From Desulforhopalus sp. IMCC35007 (GTDB lineage Bacteria; Desulfobacterota; Desulfobulbia; Desulfobulbales; Desulfocapsaceae), in the NCBI RefSeq assembly GCF_005116575.1, contig NZ_SWCN01000010.1, positions 115,799-179,798 of the forward strand: 64,000 nucleotides of DNA. The letters run 5' to 3'. Made by a program: the position numbers and the translations under genes. Shown piece by piece: positions 18,648 through 27,523 of the stretch. Position 1 is the first letter of the stretch. Each line of letters opens with the position of its first letter. Below the pieces are notes generated by a model. It was not told the DNA's origin. It saw only the letters and a list, made by a program, of their open reading frames with translations, and made no database searches.

Positions 18648-19893
18648 AAGCTTGTTCCTTATGTTCTCGTTTTTGTGCGGCTGGACCTTTCCCCGTGCCA
18701 GGGTGAGCATGATGCTTGCCGACTAGTTCCATGTATTTTTCGGGGACAGCTTTGGGGATTTCAGGAGCAGGACACTCATCTCTTTTTTCTGGGATAAGCC
18801 TTAGCTTTTTCCGGACTTTCTCGCCAAAAAATTGACGTCGGATTTCTAAACCAAAAAGTTCACCAATAGCTGGTGGAACAGCGTTGCCGATTTGCTTGTG
18901 TGCGGCTCTTCGGTCGCCGGCGAATTTATAACCATCAGGAAATGTTTGCAGTCGAGCAAGTTCTTGTACTGATAACAATCTTCCTTTCCAGTGAAACGGA
19001 CCAGTCGCTGGTCCTGGTTGGGCTTGAATTGTCCAGCTAGGTTGATTCTTTGCAAGCTTTAAAAGAAAAGACCAAAATCGTGTTCTCCAGCCAAACAATG
19101 GCAGTCCACCAAGTTTTTCGGTATGCCACAGATAATTCTGCCCTTCAGGGATTGTTGGTAACAGTTCGCCCCATTTTCCAGAAGGGTTAAGATCCTCAGG
19201 CCATTTATCGAAATCTAGATCCCCAATGGCATCCCACGCAGTTGTATGGGACTTGTGCTTTTTTATGTTATCAGCCGGCGGGAAATGGGTTGGTTCTGGT
19301 AGTGTAAACTGTTTACCTTCCCTGTTTGCTATAATAAACACCCGCTCACGCGATTGTGGTACACCGTAATCTGCAGCATCGAGTGTGATCACGTGTGGTT
19401 GATAGTTAACCTTTGCTTCCTGGTTAATCTGGTTTAACTCGTCTTTGAGGAGCTTTAGACCTTCATCCTTTTTCGTATATGCAATTCCTTTGACATTTTC
19501 GAGAAGAATAACTTCAGGCAAAGCTATGTGCACTATGTCAAGATAAGCTTTGAGTGTTTTGGCGCGAGGATCGATCAGACGTTCAGTATCACCTGTCACC
19601 CAATACCCTGATTTGGAGAAAGGTTGGCAAGGTGGCCCTCCAGCCAGAAGGATAAGCTCTTTGGGTTTTAAACCTGACTGATTGAGTAGCTCTGAAGGGC
19701 TTACGGCATGTATATCAGCTGGTTGCAATAATTTCCATTTTTGGTGGTTGAGTGAGAGGGTCTGCTGTGCAAGTTCATCAATTTCCACACAAAGTTTATT
19801 GCTGAAGCCAGCTTTGGCGAGCCCGAGATCCAGGCCGCCAGCACCGCTAAACAGAGAGATCATCGTTTTTCTTTTTTTGCTAGTCACGCCCAT
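18640..19893 (-). CDS. drmMII: DISARM DNA cytosine-5 methyltransferase DrmMII
   Basis: 417 residues with the ordered motifs of C5 cytosine methylases: SLFSGAGGLDLGLAKAGF (motif I, ~13-30), GGPPCQPFSKSGYW with catalytic Cys near 88, LLENVKG (~131), QSRERVFIIA and the C-terminal QIGNAVPP. In known DISARM the cytosine methylase characterises class 2 loci (with drmE), where it protects host DNA at CCWGG. Here it stands first in a minus-strand operon with drmA-drmB-drmC, opposite a class 1 drmD/drmMI half, so the locus has two different methylases. No drmE is visible. Confidence 0.9.
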   Translation of the reverse strand: MGVTSKKRKTMISLFSGAGGLDLGLAKAGFSNKLCVEIDELAQQTLSLNHQKWKLLQPADIHAVSPSELLNQSGLKPKELILLAGGPPCQPFSKSGYWVTGDTERLIDPRAKTLKAYLDIVHIALPEVILLENVKGIAYTKKDEGLKLLKDELNQINQEAKVNYQPHVITLDAADYGVPQSRERVFIIANREGKQFTLPEPTHFPPADNIKKHKSHTTAWDAIGDLDFDKWPEDLNPSGKWGELLPTIPEGQNYLWHTEKLGGLPLFGWRTRFWSFLLKLAKNQPSWTIQAQPGPATGPFHWKGRLLSVQELARLQTFPDGYKFAGDRRAAHKQIGNAVPPAIGELFGLEIRRQFFGEKVRKKLRLIPEKRDECPAPEIPKAVPEKYMELVGKHHAHPGTGKGPAAQKREHKEQAYA

Positions 19894-20176
19894 CTCTCTC
19901 TTATTTTTTCAAAAACTCATTAGCATTTACTGCCAAAAGCTCTCAAGACGTATAAATTGGTTCAAAATAGACACTTGTAATGATGCCAAGTTGTATCTTG
20001 ATCAGTGTGTCTTAATTTATCAGATTGTCTCACCATGTACTCAACAGAATACCAAAAAAAGTTACAATTAGCTCATATTACAATATTAGCTGTTCGATTG
20101 ACATCTTTGGGAAGAGTGGTAAGCATAATACTAAGTATGTGCCTGAGAATTTCTGCGTCCATCAATGGGAGGCATC

Positions 20177-20398
20177 ATGGCAGTTGGAACAATCAGTATA
20201 ATCGCAGGATTGGTTCTCCTGGTCCTTTTAAGCTTGTTTTTCAAGGATGAGGAGGAAACTGATCAAAAAGAAGGGCTTCATGGAGTAGACCGGGATGGCT
20301 TGAGCGGCACTGATGCGTCTGATGATCCGGGTTTGGCTCATTTACCCGGTAACTCATACCATTACAGTTGGTCAGCAAATCATTCTGACCAAGAATAA
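20177..20398 (+). CDS. Small single-pass membrane protein, unknown function
   Basis: 73 residues: a hydrophobic helix (IAGLVLLVLLSLFF) at residues ~7-22 and an acidic, soluble tail. A strong TGGGAGG Shine-Dalgarno at 20166-20172, 4 bases before ATG 20177, makes it a likely real gene. It lies between the DISARM methyltransferase and traG, transcribed towards traG. I recognise no family. It could belong to the defence island or to the conjugation module. Confidence 0.5.
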   Translation: MAVGTISIIAGLVLLVLLSLFFKDEEETDQKEGLHGVDRDGLSGTDASDDPGLAHLPGNSYHYSWSANHSDQE

Positions 20399-20418
20399 AA
20401 AGGCTCTTTTTCCGCCTT
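20393..20418 (-). terminator. Probable terminator after traG
   Basis: Read on the minus strand, AAGGC and GCCTT form a short stem around a 9-base loop, followed by TTTTATT, 22 bases past the traG stop codon. It overlaps the end of the convergent small ORF. Confidence 0.45.
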
Positions 20419-20439
20419 CCCAATGAGATTTGAACTCAT

Positions 20440-23400
20440 CTATTTTTTCTCGAATACACTGCCTTTCCAAAAATCTTCATCGTTTGTTGGTGCGGCAGAA
20501 GCTGCATCACCATGAATGACCCTGCCGGAAGGCAGAACGATTCCTCCATCTTGTTTCTGTGGTTCAACGAGATTGCCTTCGTAATAAAAAGAGGGATTCC
20601 TGTAGAAATCGTGAGTTGGTCTCGGGGGTGCACCTTGGTTCAAGCCGGCCATGTCTTTCACCAGGTCTCCTGCAGTCGTATGAATCCCGCCTTGGCCTGA
20701 TTCTTCAGTACGATTTCTGTTGCGAATGTCGTGGGCTGTATCAGTGACAGAAGCTGCATTAGGATTGTCCATTGGAATGTCTGATTGTGGATTTGCGAGA
20801 GTGCCATCTTTGATACCATAGGTTTTTGATCCGGCAACACTCGCAGCTATTCCAACATTTTGCTTAAAATCCGGATTCTGGACGTGATCTCTTGTGCCGG
20901 CAATGGTATTGCCTACTGTATCGGCAGTGCTTCCCCAACCATAGCCATGACCACTGACAAAGCCGGTAACGATGGCTTTCATATTGCCCACGCCCTGACT
21001 CCCCTGTTGTGTCAGAAAGTGATTGAAGTCGCTTATAGTTCGCCGAATGTTCTCAGGTGATTCGTTTCCATAGCGTTCTGTGGCGTAATTTCTGATGAGG
21101 GCGGTGGTGAGATCTGCTCCGTATGACTCAGTTGAGCTTTGCATTTCCCTTGCATCGCTCAGATATGAGTAAGCTTCAGTAGCTCCAACCTGTTTTGCCA
21201 GTTTGGTCATATAATCGAGGCTTTTGGAATCCTGCAAGGTTTGTTGAAGAGATTCTGAACGTACCTGGGCCGCAGTATTTTCAAAAGCTCTGGCAGTTTC
21301 TTCAGAAACGTTGAAGTTTACAGCCTCGTTATTGTTGCCAACAACGGCAATTTGACCATTACCACTGAGTATTCTCTTAAATCCAGATCCTACTGTGGCT
21401 TGGAATTGTGCGCGTGTAGTTTCATCCATAGAGTGAACAAAACTGGACTTATCGCTCATTGCTCGCTTCCAGTTCTCTCGAGTCGCATTATCGAGTCGAG
21501 TTGTGAAAGCACTGGCTTCACTGCTGGTCAGGCTGGCCCTTTTCGCTGCATCCATAGCCAGTTGCCAATTCTGACTCTTGCCAAGACTGTTTGAAGCAGC
21601 GACAATCTGTTGCTGTTGGGCCATGGCACCAACGTTGACGGGATTTAGGCCATTGACTGCTGCGTGGGTTGTCTGGTGGTTTCCTGAACTGTCGACCGAG
21701 TAGGCGGCTCGGCCTTCTGCCATGGTGTCAACGGCGACTCCTTCGCCACCAGCGCCGGTGGTAGTGGTTGTCGTGGAACCGTCAGGGTTGACGGTTTCTG
21801 ATTTTGTTCTGGTGGTACTGCCATCCGGACCGGTTGAAACTTCGACAGGACCTGAGCCTGTCCCCGCACTTACCCTTGCCGAAGCCATCATGGTGGCCAT
21901 TTCACCGTCTGATGTCCCCGGAGGTATCTGTCCGGATTCCTGCAGGGAGTTTTTCGCGTTCATGGCAGCGGTATATCCACCAACTGAGCGGTGGGTGCTC
22001 CAGGCCTGTGCCGCTGACATGTTGGAAAACCGGTGCTCCGGCATACCGGCAAGGAGTCCGGCCGCACGCACCTGCTGGTTTATGGCTGCAGACGTACCTT
22101 CCGGGGTGAGCAATTGCCCGGCTTGTGCGCCTGCGGATTGCACTATTCTGCTGAGGTTGCCGGCAAGCATGGCCAGGGCATGGCCGCCGAAGCGAATAAG
22201 CATCATGGAGAAAAAACTTGCTAGCATAATACCCGCTGAGCGAATCACTCCAAACATTGACAGCAACTTGATGGAGATGGTCGGAAAGGCAGCCATGGCA
22301 TAGACACCGAGACTCGATTGCCGCATGTCCTCAAAGGCGTAGGATGCATAATCCATGGCCGCTCCATGGATCACGGTATCGGTTATTCCCCAGGTGGTAA
22401 GGAAAACGAAAAAGCCGAACATCACCGACAAAGCTTTGCCGACAACAGGGGTGAAGAGAAAGAGGACCAGAAAGGGAATAACTCCGATGGCAATGGCGGT
22501 CATGACTGCCCGAATGATTGGGATCCACTCGTTCATGGTGAGGCCGATGCCGAGGCCGGTGGAGGTGATTTTACGGTTGCTTTCCATGAGCATGGACGTC
22601 TCGTAATCGTCCTGGAAATAAAAGTTGTAGAGGATTTCGGCAATCTGGCGTTGCTGAATGATTTTTTCCGGAGTGGTGGCGGTGCCGGTGGTAAAATTCA
22701 GGGTACTGGTGAGCAGTGTTTTGCAGGTGTTGAGTTCAACCGCATTGGCTGGATCAAAGTATGCCTTGCTGCACACCTTCTTTATTGCTTCATCGTAGTT
22801 AGTGGGGTTGGCATAAATAGGCTGTAAGCTACTCCAGGCATCGGTGCAGGTGACATTGGTCCCTTCCGGGTGAATAGAATCATAATAGACGGTATAGACT
22901 GCCGGATTGACCGCGGAACTGAGGTTGTCCAGGAAATCCGATGTGTTGTTGCGCAGATCGTCCAAGGATAGCGTTGTACCGGGACGGAGGAGTTCAAATG
23001 TCACGCAATCTTTGACATAGCGGATCATACTTGTCCTGGCATAGTTGTTCTTTGGAGCTGAACCTTTCACGGACTCCAGAGCCTTGAAGCCAATGCCGCC
23101 TGCTGTTGTCTGGTACTGGGCATCAGGTGCGGCAGCGGTATTGATGATATCGACCATGCCCCTTTCTATCTTATTGAGAAAGCCTGCGGTAAATACCACA
23201 GCATCGGGCACCTGGCCTATGGTCTGGAAGCGGTTTAATACCGGATCGTAGACGGTGATATTTCCTTTGGGGACAAACAGGGCCAGGTAGAGAACAGCTC
23301 CGAAGAATACCGGTACTGCCCACACCAGGGGAATAACACGTGCCCCGGTGGCAGCTTTTGCCAACCAGGCAGCAACCCCGGCGATAAGTCCCAGCACCAT

Positions 23401-23583
23401 GATAACAAAGAGCAGGCCCTGATAAGCGGAATCACTGAAAATCAGGGCAATCTTGGTAAAGGCCTGGGTGATCGGGTTAAAGCCGCCGTAGGTATAGTAT
23501 TCCATATCCAAGGCTAAGGCAGGCCCGGCTAAAAGCAGGAACAAGCAGGTAAAGCTTAAGATGATGAGTGTGAGTTTTCTCAT
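20440..23583 (-). CDS. traG: F-type conjugation mating-pair stabilisation/assembly protein TraG
   Basis: 1047 residues. A signal-like N-terminus and several hydrophobic segments in the first ~470 residues match the TraG N-terminal domain (AYQGLLFVIMVLG, PVFFGAVLYLALF, and more at ~350-460). A long hydrophilic, Ala/Ser/Gln-rich region with GSTTTTTT-type linkers follows. In F-like systems TraG sits in the inner membrane, is required for pilus assembly and, via its periplasmic part, for mating-pair stabilisation and entry exclusion. Start 23583 is chosen because it gives the signal-like MRKLTLIILS end and begins 14 bases after traH. Last gene of the operon. Confidence 0.87.
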   Translation of the reverse strand: MRKLTLIILSFTCLFLLLAGPALALDMEYYTYGGFNPITQAFTKIALIFSDSAYQGLLFVIMVLGLIAGVAAWLAKAATGARVIPLVWAVPVFFGAVLYLALFVPKGNITVYDPVLNRFQTIGQVPDAVVFTAGFLNKIERGMVDIINTAAAPDAQYQTTAGGIGFKALESVKGSAPKNNYARTSMIRYVKDCVTFELLRPGTTLSLDDLRNNTSDFLDNLSSAVNPAVYTVYYDSIHPEGTNVTCTDAWSSLQPIYANPTNYDEAIKKVCSKAYFDPANAVELNTCKTLLTSTLNFTTGTATTPEKIIQQRQIAEILYNFYFQDDYETSMLMESNRKITSTGLGIGLTMNEWIPIIRAVMTAIAIGVIPFLVLFLFTPVVGKALSVMFGFFVFLTTWGITDTVIHGAAMDYASYAFEDMRQSSLGVYAMAAFPTISIKLLSMFGVIRSAGIMLASFFSMMLIRFGGHALAMLAGNLSRIVQSAGAQAGQLLTPEGTSAAINQQVRAAGLLAGMPEHRFSNMSAAQAWSTHRSVGGYTAAMNAKNSLQESGQIPPGTSDGEMATMMASARVSAGTGSGPVEVSTGPDGSTTRTKSETVNPDGSTTTTTTGAGGEGVAVDTMAEGRAAYSVDSSGNHQTTHAAVNGLNPVNVGAMAQQQQIVAASNSLGKSQNWQLAMDAAKRASLTSSEASAFTTRLDNATRENWKRAMSDKSSFVHSMDETTRAQFQATVGSGFKRILSGNGQIAVVGNNNEAVNFNVSEETARAFENTAAQVRSESLQQTLQDSKSLDYMTKLAKQVGATEAYSYLSDAREMQSSTESYGADLTTALIRNYATERYGNESPENIRRTISDFNHFLTQQGSQGVGNMKAIVTGFVSGHGYGWGSTADTVGNTIAGTRDHVQNPDFKQNVGIAASVAGSKTYGIKDGTLANPQSDIPMDNPNAASVTDTAHDIRNRNRTEESGQGGIHTTAGDLVKDMAGLNQGAPPRPTHDFYRNPSFYYEGNLVEPQKQDGGIVLPSGRVIHGDAASAAPTNDEDFWKGSVFEKK

Positions 23584-23596
23584 AAACAGGTCCGAT

Positions 23597-25045
23597 CTAC
23601 ATCTGTAGTCTTGCCGCAACATCCTTTCCATAGCGACGTGTTATTTCGGCGGTTATCTGTAATTCCATCTTCTGCATGTGCTCTAGGTAGTTCATAATGG
23701 TGGTCATCTCTTTGGCCGAAGCGACATAACTGGCCCGGGCAGCATCCTGAAGCCGCCTGATTCTTTCCCGCATGAGAGAGATATTCTGATCGGCATGTTC
23801 TGCAAAAAGTGCAGCCGCACAATTTTCTGATGGCTGGCCTGTACTTGCTTCTGCCTGTTTCTCCAGCATCTCTCGTGCCTTCCAGACGATGGTTTCAGCA
23901 CGGACGTAAAGATCAGAGAGCATCTGCAGGGCGTATGCATTTGCTGTGATATCGGCAAGACCTGCCACCGCAGCCTCTTGCATATTTGCAGCTACAGCCG
24001 TTTTAAGGATGGGCAGAGCGGAAAGGGGACTTGCGGCCAGAAAGGTTTCTTCTGCTGTGCTCAATGTACCTTTGTTTTCAATTTTACCCGCTATTGAGGT
24101 CAAGGTGTTCTGGACATATTGACGCAGGTCTCGGTTGGTATCGGTGATCTGGCTGCAGGTTCCACCAGAATTTTTTGCGTACACCTCTCCATTGGTAAAG
24201 GCCTTGATGTCGTCCGGGTTATTCTCCGAGCATGGTGGCTCGTAGGATATTTTGTAGGCAGTTGCCGGGCCTGTAAGGTTAACGTCTCCCACCAGGCCAC
24301 GAATGAGACTGATGTAATCTGCAGGAAGACCGATTTTGCTGCCGACATTATCAAGGAGTGACCCGCCTGAGAGAAAGGTAGAGGTGATTTCACTGTTGCA
24401 GCCGCTGGTGACCCTTGAGACGTCCCCCGATTGCGGGACATTATTGTTGGCCTGATCCTCGGTGGTAATAATGTCCCACATTTCGGAGACGCCCTGGCTC
24501 AGTTTGTTTTCTTTGATTGAGGTACCAAGTTTTTCCTTCATGACTTCGCCTGAGTGAAAACCGTTTTCATCCATGACCACACCGACCAGCTCCTTTGCTG
24601 CCGCGCATTCATCAAGCTGCATGGAGTTGAGCTTATCGGAGATTGCCTCCAAGTTTTTGATTGTGTTGGCACATTGTTCACAGAGTGTTTTCAGGCCAAG
24701 ATCAAAGGCTACGGCTGCAGCTCCAGAGAGAATGCCTTGAAGTTTATCAACGAGGTAGTCGGTGTTCATGAAGGAAAAACCACCCATAAAGACATCAATA
24801 CCACCGCAACCGCTTTTGATTCTAGGGGTCTCCACGGTTACCGGATAGGAGACGGTACTTGGCCACCTGGCATTGAAACTGCCGCCGGAATAATAGCCCC
24901 GCTGTTGTCCTGATAGATAGTTGGGGGAGGTGGTGATTCTTTGGTCGAGCCAGTCGTCAACCCAGGCGGATGTTGCAATAACTGGATGTAACAGAAGGCT
25001 GGTTGTTAGCATTGTTGCAAGGATGGTTACTCTCGTCTTTTCCAC
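23597..25045 (-). CDS. traH: F-type conjugation pilus assembly protein TraH
   Basis: 482 residues with a signal peptide ending near SAWVDD. It then shows the TraH signature GCGGIDVFMGGFSFMN (about residues 79-95), a CEQC pair and a coiled C-terminal part. Length is close to the ~460 of F TraH. TraH is a periplasmic/outer-membrane-associated protein of the F-type secretion channel that works with TraF, TraU and TraW in pilus extension. It overlaps the end of traF by 19 bases. Confidence 0.9.
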   Translation of the reverse strand: MEKTRVTILATMLTTSLLLHPVIATSAWVDDWLDQRITTSPNYLSGQQRGYYSGGSFNARWPSTVSYPVTVETPRIKSGCGGIDVFMGGFSFMNTDYLVDKLQGILSGAAAVAFDLGLKTLCEQCANTIKNLEAISDKLNSMQLDECAAAKELVGVVMDENGFHSGEVMKEKLGTSIKENKLSQGVSEMWDIITTEDQANNNVPQSGDVSRVTSGCNSEITSTFLSGGSLLDNVGSKIGLPADYISLIRGLVGDVNLTGPATAYKISYEPPCSENNPDDIKAFTNGEVYAKNSGGTCSQITDTNRDLRQYVQNTLTSIAGKIENKGTLSTAEETFLAASPLSALPILKTAVAANMQEAAVAGLADITANAYALQMLSDLYVRAETIVWKAREMLEKQAEASTGQPSENCAAALFAEHADQNISLMRERIRRLQDAARASYVASAKEMTTIMNYLEHMQKMELQITAEITRRYGKDVAARLQM

Positions 25046-25950
25046 GGTTGTCTTCCTTTTTCGAGGATTGAAGGAGGATCAAATGCAGAGCCTTTTTGAA
25101 AATCATACATCAGGAAATTATCTCCCTGAGTATTGCCCTGCAAAAGACGGATGGCCCGGTAAAGCTTTCGTTCCAGCTCTGTCAGGGCGATGACGCCACT
25201 GGCAACAGTCATATAGTTGTCCTGCCCCTTTTTAATGAGGAGTAGAGTTGGGGTAATGGTGATGTTGAAGCGAGCCGCACTGCCAGGATTCTGGCTGATA
25301 TCGACTGTCTTGATCGGCCAGCCGTATTTATCGACAAAATAGCTGAGGATACCCGCTTGTTTTTCACAAAAGCCGCAACCTGGAGCGACGAAAAATATCA
25401 GGGCATGATCGTTGTTTGCGCGGCTGATGGTCTGGGAAATTTCATTTTGTTGCATGGTGACCCTGGCTGTAACTCCTGGTCCGGCAGTTGGGTAGACATG
25501 ATTGACATTAAACAGTTCACCATACTTTTGGGTGACGTACATGGTTGCATTGGTGTAGGCGAGGGCTTTGCGCCGGGCGGTATCCTGCATGGTTAGATAT
25601 TCCAGGATGTTTTGCTCGGTTGGAGTCTGGACCGCCTTTTTCTGCAAGCTGTTTAATAACTGCTGAAAATCATCTGGATGCATATTCCACAACTCTTCGA
25701 TGGAGTAGGTATCAAGCGACGGAATGTGGCGCGTAGCTGCCACCGGTTGCTGATCGATCTCCTGTACTTCCTTTTCCTGTTCCGGAGGTGGGTCTTCATA
25801 CCAGAACCAGCCATGTTTGCTGTCGTGGTAAAAGGTGTTTTCACCGGCCTCTGCGCTGGTTTTAAAAATAAGACACAGTACCAGACAAAACAGAAGGCCA
25901 AATAACCCGTTACCAGAGCGGCAGTGCTTTGTGTATGATCTCGTCTGCAT
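25027..25950 (-). CDS. traF: F-type conjugation periplasmic thioredoxin-fold protein TraF
   Basis: 307 residues with a signal peptide (GLFGLLFCLVLCLIF) and a C-terminal thioredoxin-like domain whose active site reads APGCGFCEK near residue 192. An early HSKHGWFWYEDP segment is characteristic of TraF. F-plasmid TraF itself lacks the CxxC, but many relatives keep it and probably act as disulfide chaperones for cysteine-rich TraU/TraH. The frame is open back to 26124, but ATG 25950 gives a clean signal peptide and a 41-base overlap with the peptidase gene. Confidence 0.85.
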   Translation of the reverse strand: MQTRSYTKHCRSGNGLFGLLFCLVLCLIFKTSAEAGENTFYHDSKHGWFWYEDPPPEQEKEVQEIDQQPVAATRHIPSLDTYSIEELWNMHPDDFQQLLNSLQKKAVQTPTEQNILEYLTMQDTARRKALAYTNATMYVTQKYGELFNVNHVYPTAGPGVTARVTMQQNEISQTISRANNDHALIFFVAPGCGFCEKQAGILSYFVDKYGWPIKTVDISQNPGSAARFNITITPTLLLIKKGQDNYMTVASGVIALTELERKLYRAIRLLQGNTQGDNFLMYDFQKGSAFDPPSILEKGRQPWKRRE

Positions 25951-26446
25951 GGATAAAACCAAAGTATTTGGAGTCAAAACTGCGCGGATGCGTACCAACC
26001 ACGAAAAAGCTGTTGGCGGGTACCAGCCCATTAAATGTAAACTGAGGTAGATCTCTTCCTTTGCTGTCCCGAGCAAGGGCCTTTCCGAGTAGCGTCTGTT
26101 CACAGAAAAACTGGTTATTGTCACTTCGTCTCAGCGTCTGACCCGGGCTGCAGCCAACCTTCTTGATGTAAAGCGTATCTTTGACTATTCCCTGGTAGAC
26201 AAAGGGTGTGTCATGATGCCTGAAAACCAGGTAATCGCCGTCTTTGATATTGTTCATGTCACCTTTGGTCATGAAAAACACCCGGTGCTCCAGAGACTTG
26301 CTGGTTGAAACGATGATCCGCGTCGGTAGCCAAAGACCAGCCAGAAGAGCTGCCAGAAATGCCAGGGCTATGCTCTTTTCCCTGGTGGTCAGCTTTAGAA
26401 AGAATCTATTCTTACCGCTGCTCTTTGAGGCTGACTGTTTTTCCAT
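25910..26446 (-). CDS. Conjugal-transfer signal peptidase, S26 family (TraF/TrhF-type)
   Basis: 178 residues, one N-terminal transmembrane helix (SIALAFLAALLAGLWLP). An S26-type Ser-Lys pair is visible: the serine in TSKSLEHRVF and the lysine in LYIKKVGCSPGQ. A C-terminal FFVVGTHPRSFDSKYFG matches the GDN-SDSR-like box of leader peptidases. In IncP and SXT-like systems such peptidases mature or cyclise the pilin. Embedded in the tra operon with overlaps on both sides. Confidence 0.85.
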   Translation of the reverse strand: MEKQSASKSSGKNRFFLKLTTREKSIALAFLAALLAGLWLPTRIIVSTSKSLEHRVFFMTKGDMNNIKDGDYLVFRHHDTPFVYQGIVKDTLYIKKVGCSPGQTLRRSDNNQFFCEQTLLGKALARDSKGRDLPQFTFNGLVPANSFFVVGTHPRSFDSKYFGFIHADEIIHKALPLW

Positions 26447-26744
26447 TTCTAAGCACGATGTCTCCCATCAAAATTACGTGACGAGGATTGACGGCCTCAT
26501 CGTCGAGGAAATCTTCAATTGCATTAAGGCGTGTCTGCCACTGTTTATCCGTTATTTCTCCTGCCAGCAGCAGGGCGTTTTGAGTTCTGAGATATCCTTT
26601 TAAGTCAAATACATAGATTTTATGAGCCACAAACCTGTCATAGCCTGTGACTGCTGTTGCTGCGATGATCAAGGCGATGACAATAATTTCGAGGTATGAC
26701 GGACCCAAATGGCCTTTTCCTTTCTCTGTTGTTTTTCCGGTCAT
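26412..26744 (-). CDS. trbI: F-type conjugation protein TrbI
   Basis: 110 residues: a short basic cytoplasmic end, one membrane helix (EIIVIALIIAATAVTGY), then a small periplasmic domain with IYVFDLKGYL and a HVILMGDIV strand. Size, topology and position before trbC/after traC agree with TrbI of F-type systems, an inner-membrane protein affecting pilus retraction and length. Similarity is judged by pattern rather than strong motifs, so the name is less certain than its neighbours. It overlaps both the peptidase gene (35 bases) and trbC (ATGA-type). Confidence 0.7.
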   Translation of the reverse strand: MTGKTTEKGKGHLGPSYLEIIVIALIIAATAVTGYDRFVAHKIYVFDLKGYLRTQNALLLAGEITDKQWQTRLNAIEDFLDDEAVNPRHVILMGDIVLRNGKTVSLKEQR

Positions 26745-27523
26745 CTGTTTCGAATTCTGTGGATCAGGTCGTTTAAGGTATCACTCTTGGCCTCACGGTT
26801 GATCCGCTCCAGGAGGTAGTCGAGTCCGGCATCTCCCTGGATGTGGTATGCCACTTTGTTGTTTAGATAGACCACAGCAGGTACCTGGGTAATAGCGTAT
26901 TTTGCAAAGAGTTCTGGTTGCAGGCTTATTCCCAGTTGGTAATGTTCGCATGGTGCTGGGGGTCGCGCGCAAGCGGGTTCTTTTAACAAAAGTTTACTGA
27001 AATAGTCTGTGTCGGCCTTTCTTGAAGCCCCGTCCCTTCGACCTGGCCAACCCCGCATTACCAGAACAAGATTAGGATCGTTTGCTCCCGCAATTGCAGC
27101 AACGTATGCTTGCATCGTTTCAATCGGCACTGAGCTTGAGAAGAAGAGGTAGACCTTCTCGGTACCTGCAAGGATGCCGGTCTGCTCTTTTCGTTGCTTG
27201 TCAATATTATGTTTGCTTTTCCAGGGCTCGATATGGCCCGCAAAAACTTCCTTTTCCAATCGTTGCTCTTCACCTCGAACTTTTTCTTGAAATGCAGAAG
27301 AATTGAATAGTTCTGCAGTTTCCTTGGCCGCATTTACCCCTTCCTCGTCGTAAATGTTATCCGGGAGTGTCATCTTTTTTGCTTCGAGTTCTGCTTTCTC
27401 CATGATCGTAGCGATCTCGCCTGCCCAGGATGGGGTAAGCGAAATAGCAAGCACAAGGCTGATAAAGTTCACCAAGATCACTGGCAGCAGGTGCAGCATT
27501 TTTGTTTTCTGTACACGACCCAT
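26741..27523 (-). CDS. trbC: F-type conjugation pilin-assembly protein TrbC
   Basis: 260 residues with a signal peptide and a C-terminal TrbC domain of thioredoxin-like fold (VYLFFSSSVP, then VLVMRGWPGRRDG, and ITQVPAVVYLNN in a cis-Pro-like position). TrbC is a periplasmic protein needed for F-pilus assembly and interacts with TraW; the two are fused in some systems. The start may instead be at 27499 (MLHLLPV), which gives a neater signal peptide; the longer form overlaps traU by 46 bases. Confidence 0.85.
   Translation of the reverse strand: MGRVQKTKMLHLLPVILVNFISLVLAISLTPSWAGEIATIMEKAELEAKKMTLPDNIYDEEGVNAAKETAELFNSSAFQEKVRGEEQRLEKEVFAGHIEPWKSKHNIDKQRKEQTGILAGTEKVYLFFSSSVPIETMQAYVAAIAGANDPNLVLVMRGWPGRRDGASRKADTDYFSKLLLKEPACARPPAPCEHYQLGISLQPELFAKYAITQVPAVVYLNNKVAYHIQGDAGLDYLLERINREAKSDTLNDLIHRIRNR

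Noticed and set aside
21722..22303. Long plus-strand frames opposite traG and other tra genes
   Set aside because: Antisense shadows of codon-biased tra genes; no family features.
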